Source: Cyrtodaria siliqua
Taxonomy: Eukaryota > Mollusca > Bivalvia > Adapedonta > Hiatellidae
Direction of reading: 5' to 3'
Assembly (NCBI GenBank): GCA_037043455.1
Contig: JAWPHD010003070.1
Span: forward strand, 62,001 to 126,000
Length of the DNA: 64,000 nt
Shown here: piece by piece, positions 23,745 to 35,480 of the stretch
Layout: each line of letters begins with the position of its first letter
Numbering within the stretch: the stretch's first letter is position 1
Made by a program: the position numbers and the translations under genes
The notes under the pieces: model-generated
Told to the model about the DNA's origin: nothing
Database searches by the model: none
Seen by the model: the letters and a program-made list of their open reading frames with translations, nothing else

Positions 23745-23962
23745 GTCCACCGCCATATGCATGCCATCTTCGGGATGGTTAAAATTGTGTACTATTGATT
23801 TTATGAATATTGAGTTCTACTCAAACCGGGGCTAGAGGGCGTGAGCGGTAGCTAGCATATTTCGCTACCGCTCATGAACAGTCTCAATCAAACAGAGACT
23901 GCAATATTTCGTATGTGTCGTGCTCGGCCGTTTTCCATAGGTCCATTATCATACTCTTTTTT
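23745..23962 (+). repeat. Family X double-hairpin repeat, copy 2
   Basis: Same start (GTCCACCGCCATATGCATGC), hairpins and T-tailed end as copy 1. Confidence 0.8.
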
Positions 23963-25370
23963 ACGATCAAAATTGTCGTAAAGTGTTTCATAAAACCTGG
24001 CCCAGATCTTCAACATACAACCCACATAGAAAAACTATCCGTCGATGGTACATGCACGTATAGCGTTTCACGTCATTATCTGAGGTTAACAGTTTACATT
24101 ATCAAGGGTAATAACTCTGTAATATATGCGTCATTTTCGCTCATTGACGATTTCTTTCAAAAAATCTTTTTTAAGATGTTGTGCATAGCTAGAAGTGTCT
24201 ATCCTAAGCAAATATCAGCTTTAAAAGTAATAGGTCACCAGCTTGGTTTCTGAGATGTCTTAAGATAAATAATTATATGATCCATATTCCTTTTTTGACA
24301 AATTTCCTATAATTTCAGTACAATTCAATTTAGACAAAAAAATACACGCAAGAAATTTAGTAAAAAAATCAACACGAATTACAGTAAATGTATTCAAGCT
24401 CAATATATAGGATCCTATTCTATGTATATATGAAGAAAAATGAATGATAGATGCGGAAATAAAGGAGCAAAGTACCTATATTTGCCTCGCAGATTCTCGG
24501 GAAAAATGGCAGACTTTGGTAGGAAAAAGAGACATTTCGAGGAAAAAAGTATTTCCTATGAACAATCTTTTTCAAAACGTCTGCATTGTTAGCAAATATC
24601 GCGTACTTCAAGATAATGAAATAAAAACATATTTCACACTTGTTTTTGAGGAAAAGGCAGATATATCCTAACATTTATAAAAATGTATTTGTTTTCAATG
24701 GAACAAAAGAGACACATACATATTTTCTCCCTTCTGTTAAGTTCTACGGATATATGTAAAAATAGTACACAGCCATCAGTTCAGTAGTATTTAATGTTTT
24801 TATTTATTTCTTACCTTTCATGCAGACATGTATGCGCTAATTATGAAAAAAGCATTAGCGGCTAAACCAATAAATATTTCCGTGGTCTTTTGTGTTTCAA
24901 CAAATAACTTCATTATCTAAACAGTTAATTAGGTTCATAATAATGAAATCAAGAAGATTGAAAACGTATTTGATTATGCAATAGTCGCTCTTAGACAACT
25001 ATGCGCATACACAACTAAACACTGCTTACAAAAAGAAGTATTCAGAAGCTGTAAAGCGTTCATCGATCGATGACAATACCTTAACATTGTAATTTGTTCA
25101 TATTGTTGATCAAGTTCAAGCTTTTATTTAAACAAACCTAGAATGAAACTTGGCAAATATTTAAAACTTGGAAACAAATTTAAAACCGTTCATGAAAGCT
25201 GAGATAAACAAATGGCAATAAAGCAATACCGTATAAGTATGTTGATGTTGTAGAAATAAACCTTCATATCAACGTAGACGAAAATCGTACACAAATTGTC
25301 GCGATGACAAAAACGAGCTAACAAGCAGTCAATACAACATACTGTCACAAATAACAAGTAAATATAGATA
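23963..25370. other. No gene seen
   Basis: Several 70-110 codon frames occur, but none shows a recognisable motif or a codon pattern better than chance. Confidence 0.4.
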
Positions 25371-25812
25371 TAAAAATCGAACAGTAAAAGCAGCATTCAA
25401 GGACGACAGTCAACCACAAACACACACAGAAACAAAGAACACATTTAAAGATGAATTAAAGGCCAAATAAAACATCGCAAACACAAAAAGGGTTGACAAT
25501 AGGGGTACAGCTTGGAACGGTAAGTGGCAAAAAAGGCAGCTGTGGGTTAAACCAGGTTCTATGGTGCACCAAAATTCACACTTACCCTACTTCAACCCAA
25601 TAAAACGGGACTGTGTAAATAAAGAAATCCTCGACTTGAACTATTCTCTAACCAAAAACGCAACATTAATAGGCAATATAAGTAAAACACGAAGATGCTC
25701 GTTTTATAATTAAATAAAATAAATAGCCTGAAAGCTACAAAGAATGTACCCAATATTTTGGCAGAAGCCAGAGCAACAAGAGAATAAAATAAATCAAAGT
25801 CCTTTTGCATAC
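25371..25812 (-). mobile_element. Penelope-like family B 3' UTR fragment
   Basis: On the minus strand the order matches the 3' ends at 29650-30120 and 57600-58060: TCTGGCTTCTGCCAAAATATT, the GCGTTTTTGGTTAGAGAATA region (TTGTTGGTTAGAGA elsewhere), GGTGCACCATAGAACC, ACCGTTCCAAGCTGTACC and TTGACTGTCGTCCTTGAATG. No coding portion remains. Confidence 0.75.
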
Positions 25813-26094
25813 ATGTACAATTAAAGACATCATACTACAGTGTATATATTTAAATAGTTATCAAGAAAAGAACAAAGAAAGCCATTTAAACTGTAATCTA
25901 TTATATGAATGTTAATTTCGAACAAATCTACTGACGGTTAATGAAAACGCACCATTGATACCTAATTTGTCTCACATGTATATTGGGAGGCTTTAATGAT
26001 AAGCAGTTACGCTGCTATTTACATTGTCATTTAACATTGTTTACTATGAATAATCATAAAAAAGAAAGCAGTAATCTGTCTACGAATGAATTGC

Positions 26095-28088
26095 ATTTGG
26101 GTTTACTGAATATATAATTTATGATAATGATGCTACTAAAAGCTTTAAAGTAAAAGCTAAACAGATTACCTACTTCAGTGGATGAAAACTTGCAGACACC
26201 ATATGAACTTGTCCTTAATGACAATCTTTATCAACAAGGAAATATTTCAAAAGATACTAATATTGAAATTGTTTCTATATTTTCTATTCAACGTAAATAG
26301 CGTAAAACTAGTTCAGTTGCTGATTTGATTTTCATATTTTTAAACAGTCTGGAAAGCACTCTATGCTTCCACGACTTACCTATTTGTCCATTTCTTCACT
26401 TAAGTTGATCGACGAGGAAGCAGACAACATTTTCATTCCTACAGATTCCTTGTATAACATTGCTTTTATAATTCAAAGCTACTCACAGCATGTTCTCCGA
26501 CCCCATATTGACAAGGAGTCTGATCCCGTCAGGCATTTCATGTCAATAAAGGTATTGATTTCATTGACATGCCTAGTATTTTTCGAGATAATGATGTATT
26601 TGATTATATCCCGAAAATTTCCAACAAAATAGTTTCCTACCTTGATAGAGTAAATACAGTCCCCATGGATAAGTATAATTTGTGGACTTGTACTGATGTT
26701 TGCAGAGCCTTATTTTTTCTTCTGGATAACATCTTTATAAGATACGGTTAAACTAGTTACCGCCAGGTTGTTGGTATTCCTATGAGTACTAACAGTGCAC
26801 CACTTGTTGCAGATTTGTTTTTTTTACTGTTATGAAAGAGATTTTATGTTGAGTTTGTCACCTGCTAGCCAGGGTGAAATTATTGATGCCTTTAATAATA
26901 CTTCTCGGTATCTTGATGACAAACTCAATATTGATAATCCGTTCTTTGCTCATATGGTTACTAACATTTATCCACAAGAGCTCACGTTGAATAAAGCCAA
27001 CAGTTCGGATACAGTACCAGCATTTCTCGATCTTCATCTCTCGATTTCAAATGATTGTATTCATACTAAAATCTATGATAAGAGAGATGATTTCAATTTT
27101 AACATCGTTAACTATCCACACCTGGATGGAGATGTACCTCGTGCTACCTCATACGGGGTGTATATCTCCCAGCTCATTCGATTTGCTAGAGCGTGTAATG
27201 ATGTTATAGACTTCAATGATCGAAATCAAGTTATTACAAGTAAACTTCTTCAGCAGGGTTTTCGTTATCACAAACTACGTAGATCTTTCTCTAAATCCTA
27301 CCGCCGTAACGGGGGCCTGCTGGAAAAGTACAACACCAACCTTAAGACACTTCTGCGACTAGGCATATCACAACCCTCATTATATGGAGATGTGGTCTAT
27401 AAACTTCGAAAGTTAAAGGGGTCTGACGGGTTTCCTGACCGCTTTACAAATTTAATCAGGAAGTTCGTCAGGAAAGGACATAACCCTTTGGTTTTACAGC
27501 GCACTGCATGTTTAGTGATTGACCCCTCTACAGTCAGTCATTCCGCTTCACTTTTCACTTGTGCGATGACTGGACTACCTCTTGGGACTCTATGATTGTA
27601 CCTACTGGAACCCCAACAAAGGGAGGTGGGTGCATGAGCTTTCGTCCCTCGGTTTTTTTGGTCGTACCCTAGATTGGTTTTCTCTTTAGCTGCAACTCCT
27701 ATGGTTGTTCAGTACGATTATGGATACATCCTGAGATGTTTATTATTTTTTTGTATGTGTTTCTTTAGTTAGTTTCTCTGGATGTGGACTTTATTGTTAG
27801 AGAATTCCTTTTGATGGGATGTAGTTTTGTTTACACTGTCTTGTCTGTTTGGGCATTGAAGACAGGATAATAGCGAGGATTGTGCGCATATAAAATCGAT
27901 TCAAGCTAACCAGTAGGCCTTATTGCCTACTGACCGTTCCAAGTCGGTAACCCTATCTTCACCACCCTTTCTGTTGTTTTTTGTCTCTTTCATTGTATTT
28001 TCAAGTCCTTGTTTGCAGTACAGCGTGGACCTACGATGCCATTGCGCTCGGACGCTGTGGTTTCTATAGGACCCTATATCTCATTTTT
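26095..28088 (+). mobile_element. Naiad-type Penelope-like element, family A, copy 1 (internally deleted)
   Basis: It starts inside the GIY-YIG endonuclease tail (EYIIYDNDATKSF), runs through the linker preceding the CxC domain (LPRLTYLSISSLKLIDEEAD at 26363), then jumps near 26655 directly to the region just before RT motif B (LWTCTDVCRALFFLLDNIF). The CxC, fingers and motif A are therefore deleted. RT motif B (VVGIPMSTNSAPLVADLF), motif C (YLDD) and the thumb follow. The 3' UTR ends at about 28088 with TTTCTATAGGACCCTATATC. The same 3' UTR recurs at 33536-33765 and 53545-53862. The N-terminal position of the endonuclease relative to RT is the diagnostic Naiad order. Confidence 0.8.
26795..27595 (+). 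pseudogene. Penelope-like RT C-terminal half (motif C and thumb)
   Basis: 266 codons open. After a frameshift in the FCYERDFM segment it reads ERDFMLSLSPASQGEI, then SRYLDD (catalytic Asp pair 41-42), LNKANSSD...FLDLHLSIS, RDDFNFNIVNYPHLDGDVPR, ISQLIRFARACNDVIDF, LLQQGFRYHKLRRSF and RTACLVIDP. These are the conserved blocks of molluscan Penelope-like RTs. The Met at 26795 is not a true start: the frame upstream is broken by a TAA (26750) and a single-base shift in a T-run. A one-base deletion near the 3' end takes the frame out of its natural C-terminus (CMSFRPSVFLVVP in the other frame). Confidence 0.85.
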
Positions 28089-28134
28089 TAAGGAATGTGA
28101 ATGTAACACATCAACATTTTGCTATGCTCCAGCA

Positions 28135-28506
28135 GGTTTGTTGGAATGTGTAGACTTTGTTTCTATGCGTCAAAAGTTCTACAATGTTAATACTATGAAT
28201 GAGTTATATGATACTATAGATTTTAGTATTGTTTTAGATTTCCTGAAAGAAATCCGACTATATAAATCATTATAAGATGTTCCTATATATATTTACTTGT
28301 TTATATACACGTTGACGGGCATTTGTTGGTTTACATATATAGTTTATATTACTACCACAGCATCCCTTTTTTGTAAATAGTTCTATCTTTATATATTTAC
28401 ATTAATTTTTAATGACTACTTCATTTCGTCATCTTTCATCACTTGTTGCGCACAATATCACCTATTGATCTGTCGACGTGCCGTAAAACACCATCATTCA
28501 TTTATC
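28135..28506 (+). mobile_element. LINE 3' end fragment inserted in Penelope-like copy 2
   Basis: Encodes LLECVDF...SIVLDFLKEIRLYKSL and the same 3' UTR and CATTCATTTA tail as 631-1107. The fusion creates an 88-codon chimeric frame (28009-28275) that starts in the upstream Penelope 3' UTR and CxC domain and ends in the LINE. Confidence 0.8.
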
Positions 28507-28984
28507 ACTGGTAATGTTGATATTGTTGATAAACGTATTCTGAGGTCCTGAGTATAGATTACCTTCAGCTATCGAGTTTAATGCCTGTCGTGCTCAGATC
28601 GCCCAATCGATTGAGGACTTTAGTATAAAATTATGTCTTAGAGAAAATCCGGACCCAAACTCTACGTGGAAAAGGTCATTTTTTTAAAATTACACGTATA
28701 AACTGTTATAATGCTAACACCTCTTTATTTCCTCCGAGACCGAGGTTTTTCTTTCGTAATTTTGTAATGGGGAATTCAAGGCTGGGGTAGACGAAACGCA
28801 GAACAAACTCCAACTATGTACTGGATTCCTAAATTACATACACCCGTACAAGGCCCGCTTTATTTCGAATTCTAGTGCCTGCACCGCCACACACATCTCC
28901 AAACGTTTAATTTCTTGTCTTACTGTCATCAAAGATCACGTTAAACAATAATGTACTAAAACTTATGAAAACTTTGGGATTAAT

Positions 28985-29299
28985 TTGTTTTGGTCTATTA
29001 AAAATTCAGACGTTCTTGATAAAATTTGCAATAAACGTCAAGTTTCATCTATAAGCACTTATGACTTCTCTACGCTATATACAACCTTATCAAATCACAT
29101 TATCAAAGACAAGCTAATTGCCCTTATTCAAAAAACATTCGCTAAAGACAATACTACATGTTTGGCCTGTAGTAATATTAAAGCGTTTTTTACTAACGGC
29201 AGTTTAGACAATTACACTATGTGGACTAGCCAAGAAGTTTGTGAAGCACCTGTCTTCCTATTAGATAATATTTTCGTCAGGTATGGAATGACTATTTAA
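28985..29299 (+). pseudogene. Penelope-like RT, palm motif A region
   Basis: 104 codons open: FWSIKNSDVLDKI, SSISTYDFSTLYTTLSNH (motif A, catalytic Asp in YDF), ACSNIKAFFTNG, MWTSQEVCEAPVFLLDNIFVRYG. The frame ends at a TAA immediately before motif B, which continues in the same frame beyond the stop. Confidence 0.8.
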
Positions 29300-30329
29300 A
29301 GACAAATTGTTGATATCCCTATAGGTACGAACTGTACACCCCTTGTCGCTGATTTGTTTTTATATTGCTATGAAAGAGATTTAATGTTGAGTCTTTTACC
29401 AGATACCCAGGCAGAAGCATTTAATTACACCTCTCTGTATCTGGATGACATATTGAACATTGAAAACCCTTTATTTTCTACTATGGTTAATAATTTATAC
29501 TCTATCCTAAAGAACTTCAACTTAACAAAGTGAATATTTCTGATACTAACGCTTCTTTTCTTGATTTACATCTCCCCATTTCACCTAGAGCTTGTACTCG
29601 AGTTGAAGACTTTAATATTCGTAATTTTTGTATAACTAAAAATCTACTCCATCAGGTCTACAATTACTGTTTGATGTTTGTCTATGATCTTTCCTGTCGT
29701 GCCCTTAATGGTTTATTCTCTTGTTGCTCTGGCTTCTGCCAAGTCATTGAGTACCTTCATTGTGGCTTTCTAGGCTATTTTTTTTTTGTAATATATTTAC
29801 ACGAGCATATTTTTGTTTTACTTATATTGCCTATTGATGCTGCCTTGTTGGTTAGAGATTAGATCATGGCGGGGATTTCTTTATTTACACTGTCCTGTTT
29901 TAATGGGTAGACAGTAGGGTAAGTGTGAAGTTTGGTGCACCCTAGAACCGGTTTAAACCCCCAGTGGCCTACTTTGCCACTGACCGTTCCAAGGCGGTAG
30001 CCCTATTGTCAACCCTTTTGTGTTTGTGATTTCGTTTGTATTTATTATTGCTTTTGCCTTCTTGTTTGTCTGGTTGCGTGTTTGTTTCTGTGTTTTGTCC
30101 AGAAAAAACACAGACTGTCCTCCTTGAATGCTACTTTCTCTGTCCAATATTTTTATATTTATTTTTCGTAAAACCTTTAAAAATATTATTATCGTAACCC
30201 TGATATTTATTTCCAACTTTAAAAGTAATTTAAGAAATCTTCTGCGACAAGGACTATCACAACCTGACTTCTATGGTGACGTGATTTGCGAACTTCGTAA
30301 GATCCTTGGTCATGATGACTTTCATACTA

Positions 30330-30384
30330 ACTGCAATATTTCATATGTGTCGTGCTCGGCCGTTTCCAAAGGTCCATTATCATA
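30330..30384 (+). repeat. Family X fragment inside Penelope-like copy 3
   Basis: ACTGCAATATTTC to TCATAGTC is the last 50 bases of X. Comparison with the uninterrupted copy on the minus strand near 52840 (TTTCATACTATTTTTGTTAA) shows exactly where it entered the Penelope sequence. Confidence 0.8.
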
Positions 30385-30509
30385 GTCTTTTGTTAAACTT
30401 GTTAAAAGGTTTATTAAAAAAAGGTTATGAACCTATCATTTTGCAACGCTCTGCATGCTTGGTGGTGGACCCATTTGCATTTCGCCACTATGCTTTCCCC
30501 TTTAAGTGT

Positions 30510-30556
30510 ACGATGACGTCTACCTAAAGCTTAAAAGGAGGTGACGTTTGATGTTT
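30510..30556 (+). promoter_or_regulatory. SECIS-like fold, decayed copy
   Basis: ACGTC pairs with GACGT and ACC with GGT, around a loop that starts TAAAG; TTGATG follows the 3' arm. The 5' quartet reads CGAT instead of ATGA. See the better copy at 57580-57623. Confidence 0.3.
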
Positions 30557-31264
30557 GTCTGCTATCTTGTCTTGTCGTACCCTCCATGTTTGTTCTCCTG
30601 TGCTCTGGCCTTTGCCAAGTCATTGAGTACCTTCTTTGTGGCTTTCTTGTCTATTGTTTTTTGTATTTATATATATACGAGCATCTTTTTGTTTTAATGC
30701 TGCCTTGTTGGTTAGAAAAAAGTTCATGGCGGGAATTTCTTTATTTACACTATACTGATGACAGAAGGGTAATTGTGAGGGTTTGGTTCACCCTAGAACC
30801 GGGTTTAAACCCCCTTTTTTGCCACTGACCGTTCCAAGGCGGTAGCCCTAATGTCAACCCCTTTGTGTTTGTGATGTATTATTTGGCCTTTTATTCCTCT
30901 TTAAAGTTGGTCTTTGTTTCTGTGTTCTTTTTTGGTTGACTGTCGTCCTTGAATGCTACTTTTCCTGATCGATTTTTATATCTATATTTACTGGTCTGTT
31001 TAGTGTATTGGCTTCTGACAGTATAATGCCATGGATGTTTTTGAGAAAACTCGGAAATGCAAGCGCATTTCATAAGACCAATGTGGAATGCACTAAATAC
31101 AGATATGCACGTAATAAAGAAAGTAAGATTTCGTCGAGTTATATTGATTATATCATATTTTGTCCAAAATGCCTCAAATTCTAACTTTTGAAAATATTTG
31201 TTTTGTGGTGCGTTTTCATTGACCGTGAGTATATATACCTTTTTGAGAAAACAGTTGTGTCGTT

Positions 31265-33145
31265 ACTCTGAGGCTGTAGCACGCCAATTACGAATACTTG
31301 ATAATTCTGACTTATCGACACGACATTTGCGAATTCGTAATTGGAGGGGCCATTTACGAATTAATTTCAGAAATAACGTTTTTTCAAAGTATATGTGATT
31401 AAAATTATAAAAAGAACAGTATTTAAACAAAATACAATGTATAGTAACATTTATACTGGAAAAACACAATAAAACTGAGGAAATGTGTAAATTTCGTCTC
31501 TGCGTTTTTCGGGCGTTTTTGCACGATTTCTGTGTTGTTTTACTGCAAGAGGTCGGTGACGTTCGTCACAATTTCTTATGATTATTTACCTTACCATTTT
31601 TAAATAAAATAGTAATTAATCCAGTTTTGTGTTTGAACGGGGACAGTAGATAGACTATATAGTAATAAAGTCCTGGTTTGAATTATGTGCATGCTTTATT
31701 ACAAAAGTGACCATACATTTTTTCGCCTATTAAAATATCAACAGGGACATCTCATGTTCTCCGTGATATTACCGAGTTGCAAGAGGGTTCGTCTACATTC
31801 AAGTTCGTCTACTTTATGTTACGAAAAAGGATGAATGAATTATGTTTAGATCAGATACGTAATACCATACATGACCTCTTGTCAAATTAAATTGATTCTT
31901 ATGACACGGCCTATTGGTAAATTAAATTGATTGATTCTGTTTGTAGTTTTTCTTGCGTAACAGATTTAGGATTTAAAAATAAAATGACAGAAAGGTCAGT
32001 TGCATGCTCGTCTCCATCTATGTATTTGTGTTTAACAAAAGTATTGGAACAGGTCAAAGCACTAGTACGCACAATAAGATCCATATGGTTAATGCCGTTC
32101 AGTCATTGTACATAATGACGGTGTCTACTTGTAACAGTAACAGTGAGCTTAATGCTTATATTTACAGTGCTATCACTGGAATACCACGCCCGTATCAGAT
32201 ATCAAGCACCACTCCCCTTTACATTATTAAGGCACATATAAAATACAAAAGTTATAAAAAGATAATGTTACACAAGAGCTGGGATGATAATTGAGTCAGT
32301 ATTTTATCGATTTCATTGAATCAAATATTTAACATTATAGGTTATTCAGAGCTGCATCAGAGAGGGAAAATGGTCACCAATAATATAAATCAGATGCATC
32401 ATTGTTATTGATCACTGATAAATTAAACCGTTGCACCGGTCTGAAAAAACACCGGTGTATCGACAATATACCGGTGTAGTGATATTATGTGTTTGGTGCA
32501 GCAATATATCTTTTAATACGATCATGTGCCCTGTAAAAAAGTAGCTCTGTAATGGTATTGTTTTACCGGTGCACTGTTTTTACAGTAGTCAAATTTATTA
32601 CTCCAAGACATAAGTGTATGGCAGCATAACATTTTTAATTTTGATAATGTAAAAATATAAAAAAGCAAATTGTGAGTCCCTTACTTATGGAAAGCCAAAT
32701 TAATAAAAACTCAATAATTGCACCTCCCTTTAAATATTTGAACCGGTTCAAATCATTTATACTGTTGTACAATTAATTTGTACTACGGTTGAAATAATTT
32801 GTATCGCGGTTTAAATCACCTGTACCACGGTTCAAATCGTCCAAATTTACAAATTATGGGACAGATTTTTTGAACCGCAGTACAGCTCAGCGATCTACCT
32901 TATAAAATGCATTTCATCATGCGTCTCTGTGGTCGAATGGTTAACAACATTGCGTTGTATACCTTCGTCTCTCATCGCTGCGGGTTCGAAGCCCACTGGG
33001 AGCTCGACTTGTGAGGAAGTGTCGATTCTTACGGATGGCGGGAGCTGTTCAGTACTGGTTCTACCCAGGAAAAGTGTGGTCTGCCTCCACGACAAAAGTC
33101 GACCGTCATATATAACCTTACGTGTTGAAAAGGACGTAAAACAAC
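31265..33145 (+). repeat. 1.85 kb duplicated segment, copy 1
   Basis: Collinear with 58270-60115 in the same orientation, about 27.0 kb away. Shared blocks in order: CACGCCAATTACGAATACT, AACGGGGACAGTAGATAGA, TACCGAGTTGCAAGAGGGTT, CCACTGGAATACCACGCC-like, AATTAAACCGTTGCACCGGT, the 22 bp array and then the SINE. It has no coding frame with recognisable motifs. Confidence 0.85.
32740..32890 (+). repeat. ~22 bp degenerate tandem array (GTACCGCGGTTCAAATCATTT)
   Basis: Six or so units such as TTTGTATCGCGGTTTAAATC and CTGTACCACGGTTCAAATCG. The same array occurs at 59665-59850 (in the duplicate) and, expanded, at 33766-34132. Confidence 0.75.
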
Positions 33146-33150
33146 CTACA
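32920..33150 (+). mobile_element. tRNA-headed SINE, copy 1
   Basis: The tRNA-like head has an A-box region (TGGTCGAATGGTTAACA) and a B-box (GGGTTCGAAGCCC), then a body with CAGTACTGGTTCTACCCAGG and a tail region GACGTAAAACA. Copies are at 59885-60130 and, as a head only, at 61765-61822. The body and tail resemble the broadly conserved Nin-DC type SINE domain. That assignment is from memory and unverified. Confidence 0.8.
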
Positions 33151-33535
33151 AGCATTATCATTTGGTTGGCTGGTCTCAATCAAATTTGTGTTTTTCTTTT
33201 TGTTACTGTCAAATATATAAAATGGGTGCCACAGTGATGATCATTATGCATAGATTTATATTCGGAAAGGTTTAAAAGTAAATCTACAGCTTTTAAGGAT
33301 ATTAATGAAACTTTAACACAATATTCTTTGGAAGGGTCAACTCGGTTTTGTGCTTTTTCATTGGCGCCATTTATTCATGATAGCCGCCATGACCAAAAAT
33401 GGTCAATTTAAAATAAATTTCAAAAGCCATCTCCAAACTCACTTTAACATGGAGAGAGCACCAAGTATTTGATTTTGTATTATTTCTTCACATATTTTGA
33501 TTTGAATCGCATTTCGTACCTTTTATACATTTTGA

Positions 33536-33765
33536 CAGGATAATAGCGAGGATTGTGCGCATATAAAATCGATTCAAGCTAACCAGTAGGCCTTATTGCC
33601 TACTGACCGTTCCAAGTCGGTAACCCTGTCTTCACCACCCTTTCTGTTGTTTTTTGTCTCTTTCATTGTATTTTCAAGTCCTTGTTTGCAGTACAGTGTG
33701 GACCTACTATGTCATTGCGCTCGGACGCTGTGGTTTCTATAGGACCCTTTATCTCATTTTTGTAC
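33536..33765 (+). mobile_element. Penelope-like family A solo 3' UTR
   Basis: Nearly identical to 27855-28085 (GATAATAGCGAGGATTGTGC through TTTCTATAGGACCCT). It abuts the tandem array directly, so the insertion is at or in the array. Confidence 0.85.
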
Positions 33766-34132
33766 CGCAGTCTAATTCATTTATGGATATGTTCCATAAT
33801 TCCACATTTGTACCTCAGTTCCAATTATTTGTACCGCTGTTCAAATGATTTGCATCGCAGCCTAATTCATTTATGGATATGTTCCATAATTTCACATTTG
33901 TACCTTTGAGTTCCAATTATTTGTAAAGCTGTTCAAATGATTTATACCGCAGTCTAATTCATTTATAGATATGTTCCATAATACCACATTTGTACCTCAG
34001 TTCCAATTATTTGTACTGCTGTTCAAATGATTTGTACCGCTGTTTAAAGCATTTGTATCGTAGTTTAAATTATTATAACCATGGTCTAATAATTTGAACC
34101 ACGTACTGTATAAATGAATTAAACTGCAGTCT
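33766..34132 (+). repeat. Higher-order tandem array, 22 bp monomers in ~88-92 bp units
   Basis: Three larger units each contain CTAATTCATTTAT(G/A)GATA, TGTTCCATAAT, CACATTTGTACCT and TGTTCAAATGATTT; diverged monomers follow. Remnants resume at 34320-34380 after an X insertion. Confidence 0.85.
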
Positions 34133-34303
34133 AAAAAAAAGAGTATGATAATGGACCTTTGGAAACGGCCGAGCACGACACATACGAAATATTGCAGTCT
34201 CGGTTTGATTGAAACTGTTCATGAGTGGTAGTGAAATATGCTAGCTACCGCTCACGCCCTCTAGCCCCGGGTTGAGCAGAACTCAATATTCATAAAATCA
34301 ACA
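34133..34303 (-). repeat. Family X copy in the tandem array
   Basis: Minus-strand X with poly-T end (AAAAAAAAGAGTATGATAAT on the plus strand) and both hairpins, 5'-truncated near ATTTTATGAATATTGAG. Confidence 0.8.
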
Positions 34304-34399
34304 GCACAAAATAAGTTTTCCAACTGCAGTACAACTGATTTGATCTGCGGTACAAATGATTTGAATAGAGGTTCAAATATCTGAGCTTCTGTTAATTTT

Positions 34400-35480
34400 G
34401 CGGCTTGTTAAATTGGTGTTCCATCTCAAAATGGTGAACTTTGTGTACAATATTATTTGGCCGGAGTTCAGTGAAACTTTGCAGGGATGATCAGTATCAA
34501 ACCTAGTTGTACATATTATCACCGTGTTCCGGTTGAATGATTTTGGCGGAGTTATGGCCCTTTTAAAGGTTTTAATACACAAACAGTGTCCAGACTAGTT
34601 CTCCTGAACCCCTGGCCTGACTTAAACGGGATGTTTAGGGATGATCAGTTCCAGGTCTAGTTGTGCATATCTACGTCGTGTTCCGGTTGAATGATTTTTG
34701 ATATAGTTATGGCCCTATAAATGTATTAATACACAAACTTTGTCTGGACTAGTTCTCCCGAACCCCTCCCTGGATTTCAACGAAACTTTGCAGGGATGAT
34801 CAGCACCAAGAGTATTAGTACATGTAATCCTCGCGTTCCAGTTTACAGCTTTTTAGCGTATTTTTGGTTATGGCCCTTTAAATTTGTTTTGATACACAAA
34901 CGTTCTCCGGGCTAGTTCTCCTGGACCTATGGCCGGATTTCAACGAAACTTGACAAGGATGATCAGTATCAAGACCAGTTGTACCTTTTGTCGCCATATT
35001 CCGGTTAAATGATTTTTGGCCCTTTAAAGGTTTTAATGAACAAGCTTTGTCTAGATTAGTCTCTTCTGAACATCTTGCCGGATTTCAACGAATCTTGGCG
35101 GGGGTGATCAGTACCAAGCCTAGTTGCACCTGTCATTGCCGTGTTCTGCTTGAATGATTGTTGGCCCTTTTAAGGGTTTAATACACAAACGTTGTCCCAA
35201 CTAATTCTCCTGATCCCCTGGCCAGATTTTAAGGAATCTTGGCAGGGGTGATCAGTACCAAGCCTAGTGGCGCATTTCATTGCCGTGTTCCAGTTTAATG
35301 AATGTTGGCAGAATTATTACCACTTAAAGGTTTTAATACACTAACATTGTACAGACTAGTTCTCCTGGATCTCTGGCCGGATTTCAACGAAACTTGGCAG
35401 GGTTGATCCGTACCAAGCCCTGTTGCGTATATCATCCCCGTGTTCCGGTTGAGTACTTGTTGGCGGAGTTATGGCCCATT
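34400..35480 (+). repeat. ~150 bp satellite, seven units
   Basis: GGATGATCAGTACCAAG-like landmarks occur near 34486, 34640, 34795, 34958, 35104, 35248 and 35402 (spacing 144-163 bp). Each unit carries CGTGTTCCGGTTGAATGATT, GTTATGGCCCTTTAAAGG and TAGTTCTCCTGAACC. Confidence 0.9.

Larger units (their letters stand above)
28089..30125 (+). mobile_element. Naiad-type Penelope-like element, copy 2 (family B 3' end), broken by LINE
   Basis: It joins directly to the 3' end of copy 1. It begins at the CxC domain (KECECNTSTFCYAPAG), is interrupted by a LINE tail (28135-28506), resumes at ITGNVDIVDKRI, and then shows NACRAQIAQSIEDFS, LFPPRPRFFFRNF, TMYWIPKLH, YKARFISNSSACTATHIS, RT motif A (YDFSTLYTTL, 28985-29299), motif B (IPIGTNCTPLVADLF) and motif C (YLDD near 29440). 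An internal deletion then removes the thumb, and the family B 3' UTR follows from about 29660 to 30120. Stops (TAA at 29297) and frameshifts make it inactive. Confidence 0.8.
30221..30995 (+). mobile_element. Penelope-like family B, copy 3 (thumb end and 3' UTR)
   Basis: It starts at LRNLLRQGLSQPDFYGDV, continues through KILGHDDFHTN, is interrupted by an X fragment (30330-30384), then reads NLLKGLLKKGYEPIILQRSACLVVDP and the C-terminus, followed by the family B 3' UTR ending near ACTTTTCCTGATCGATTTTT. It is the third copy in head-to-tail order between 26 and 31 kb. Confidence 0.8.
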
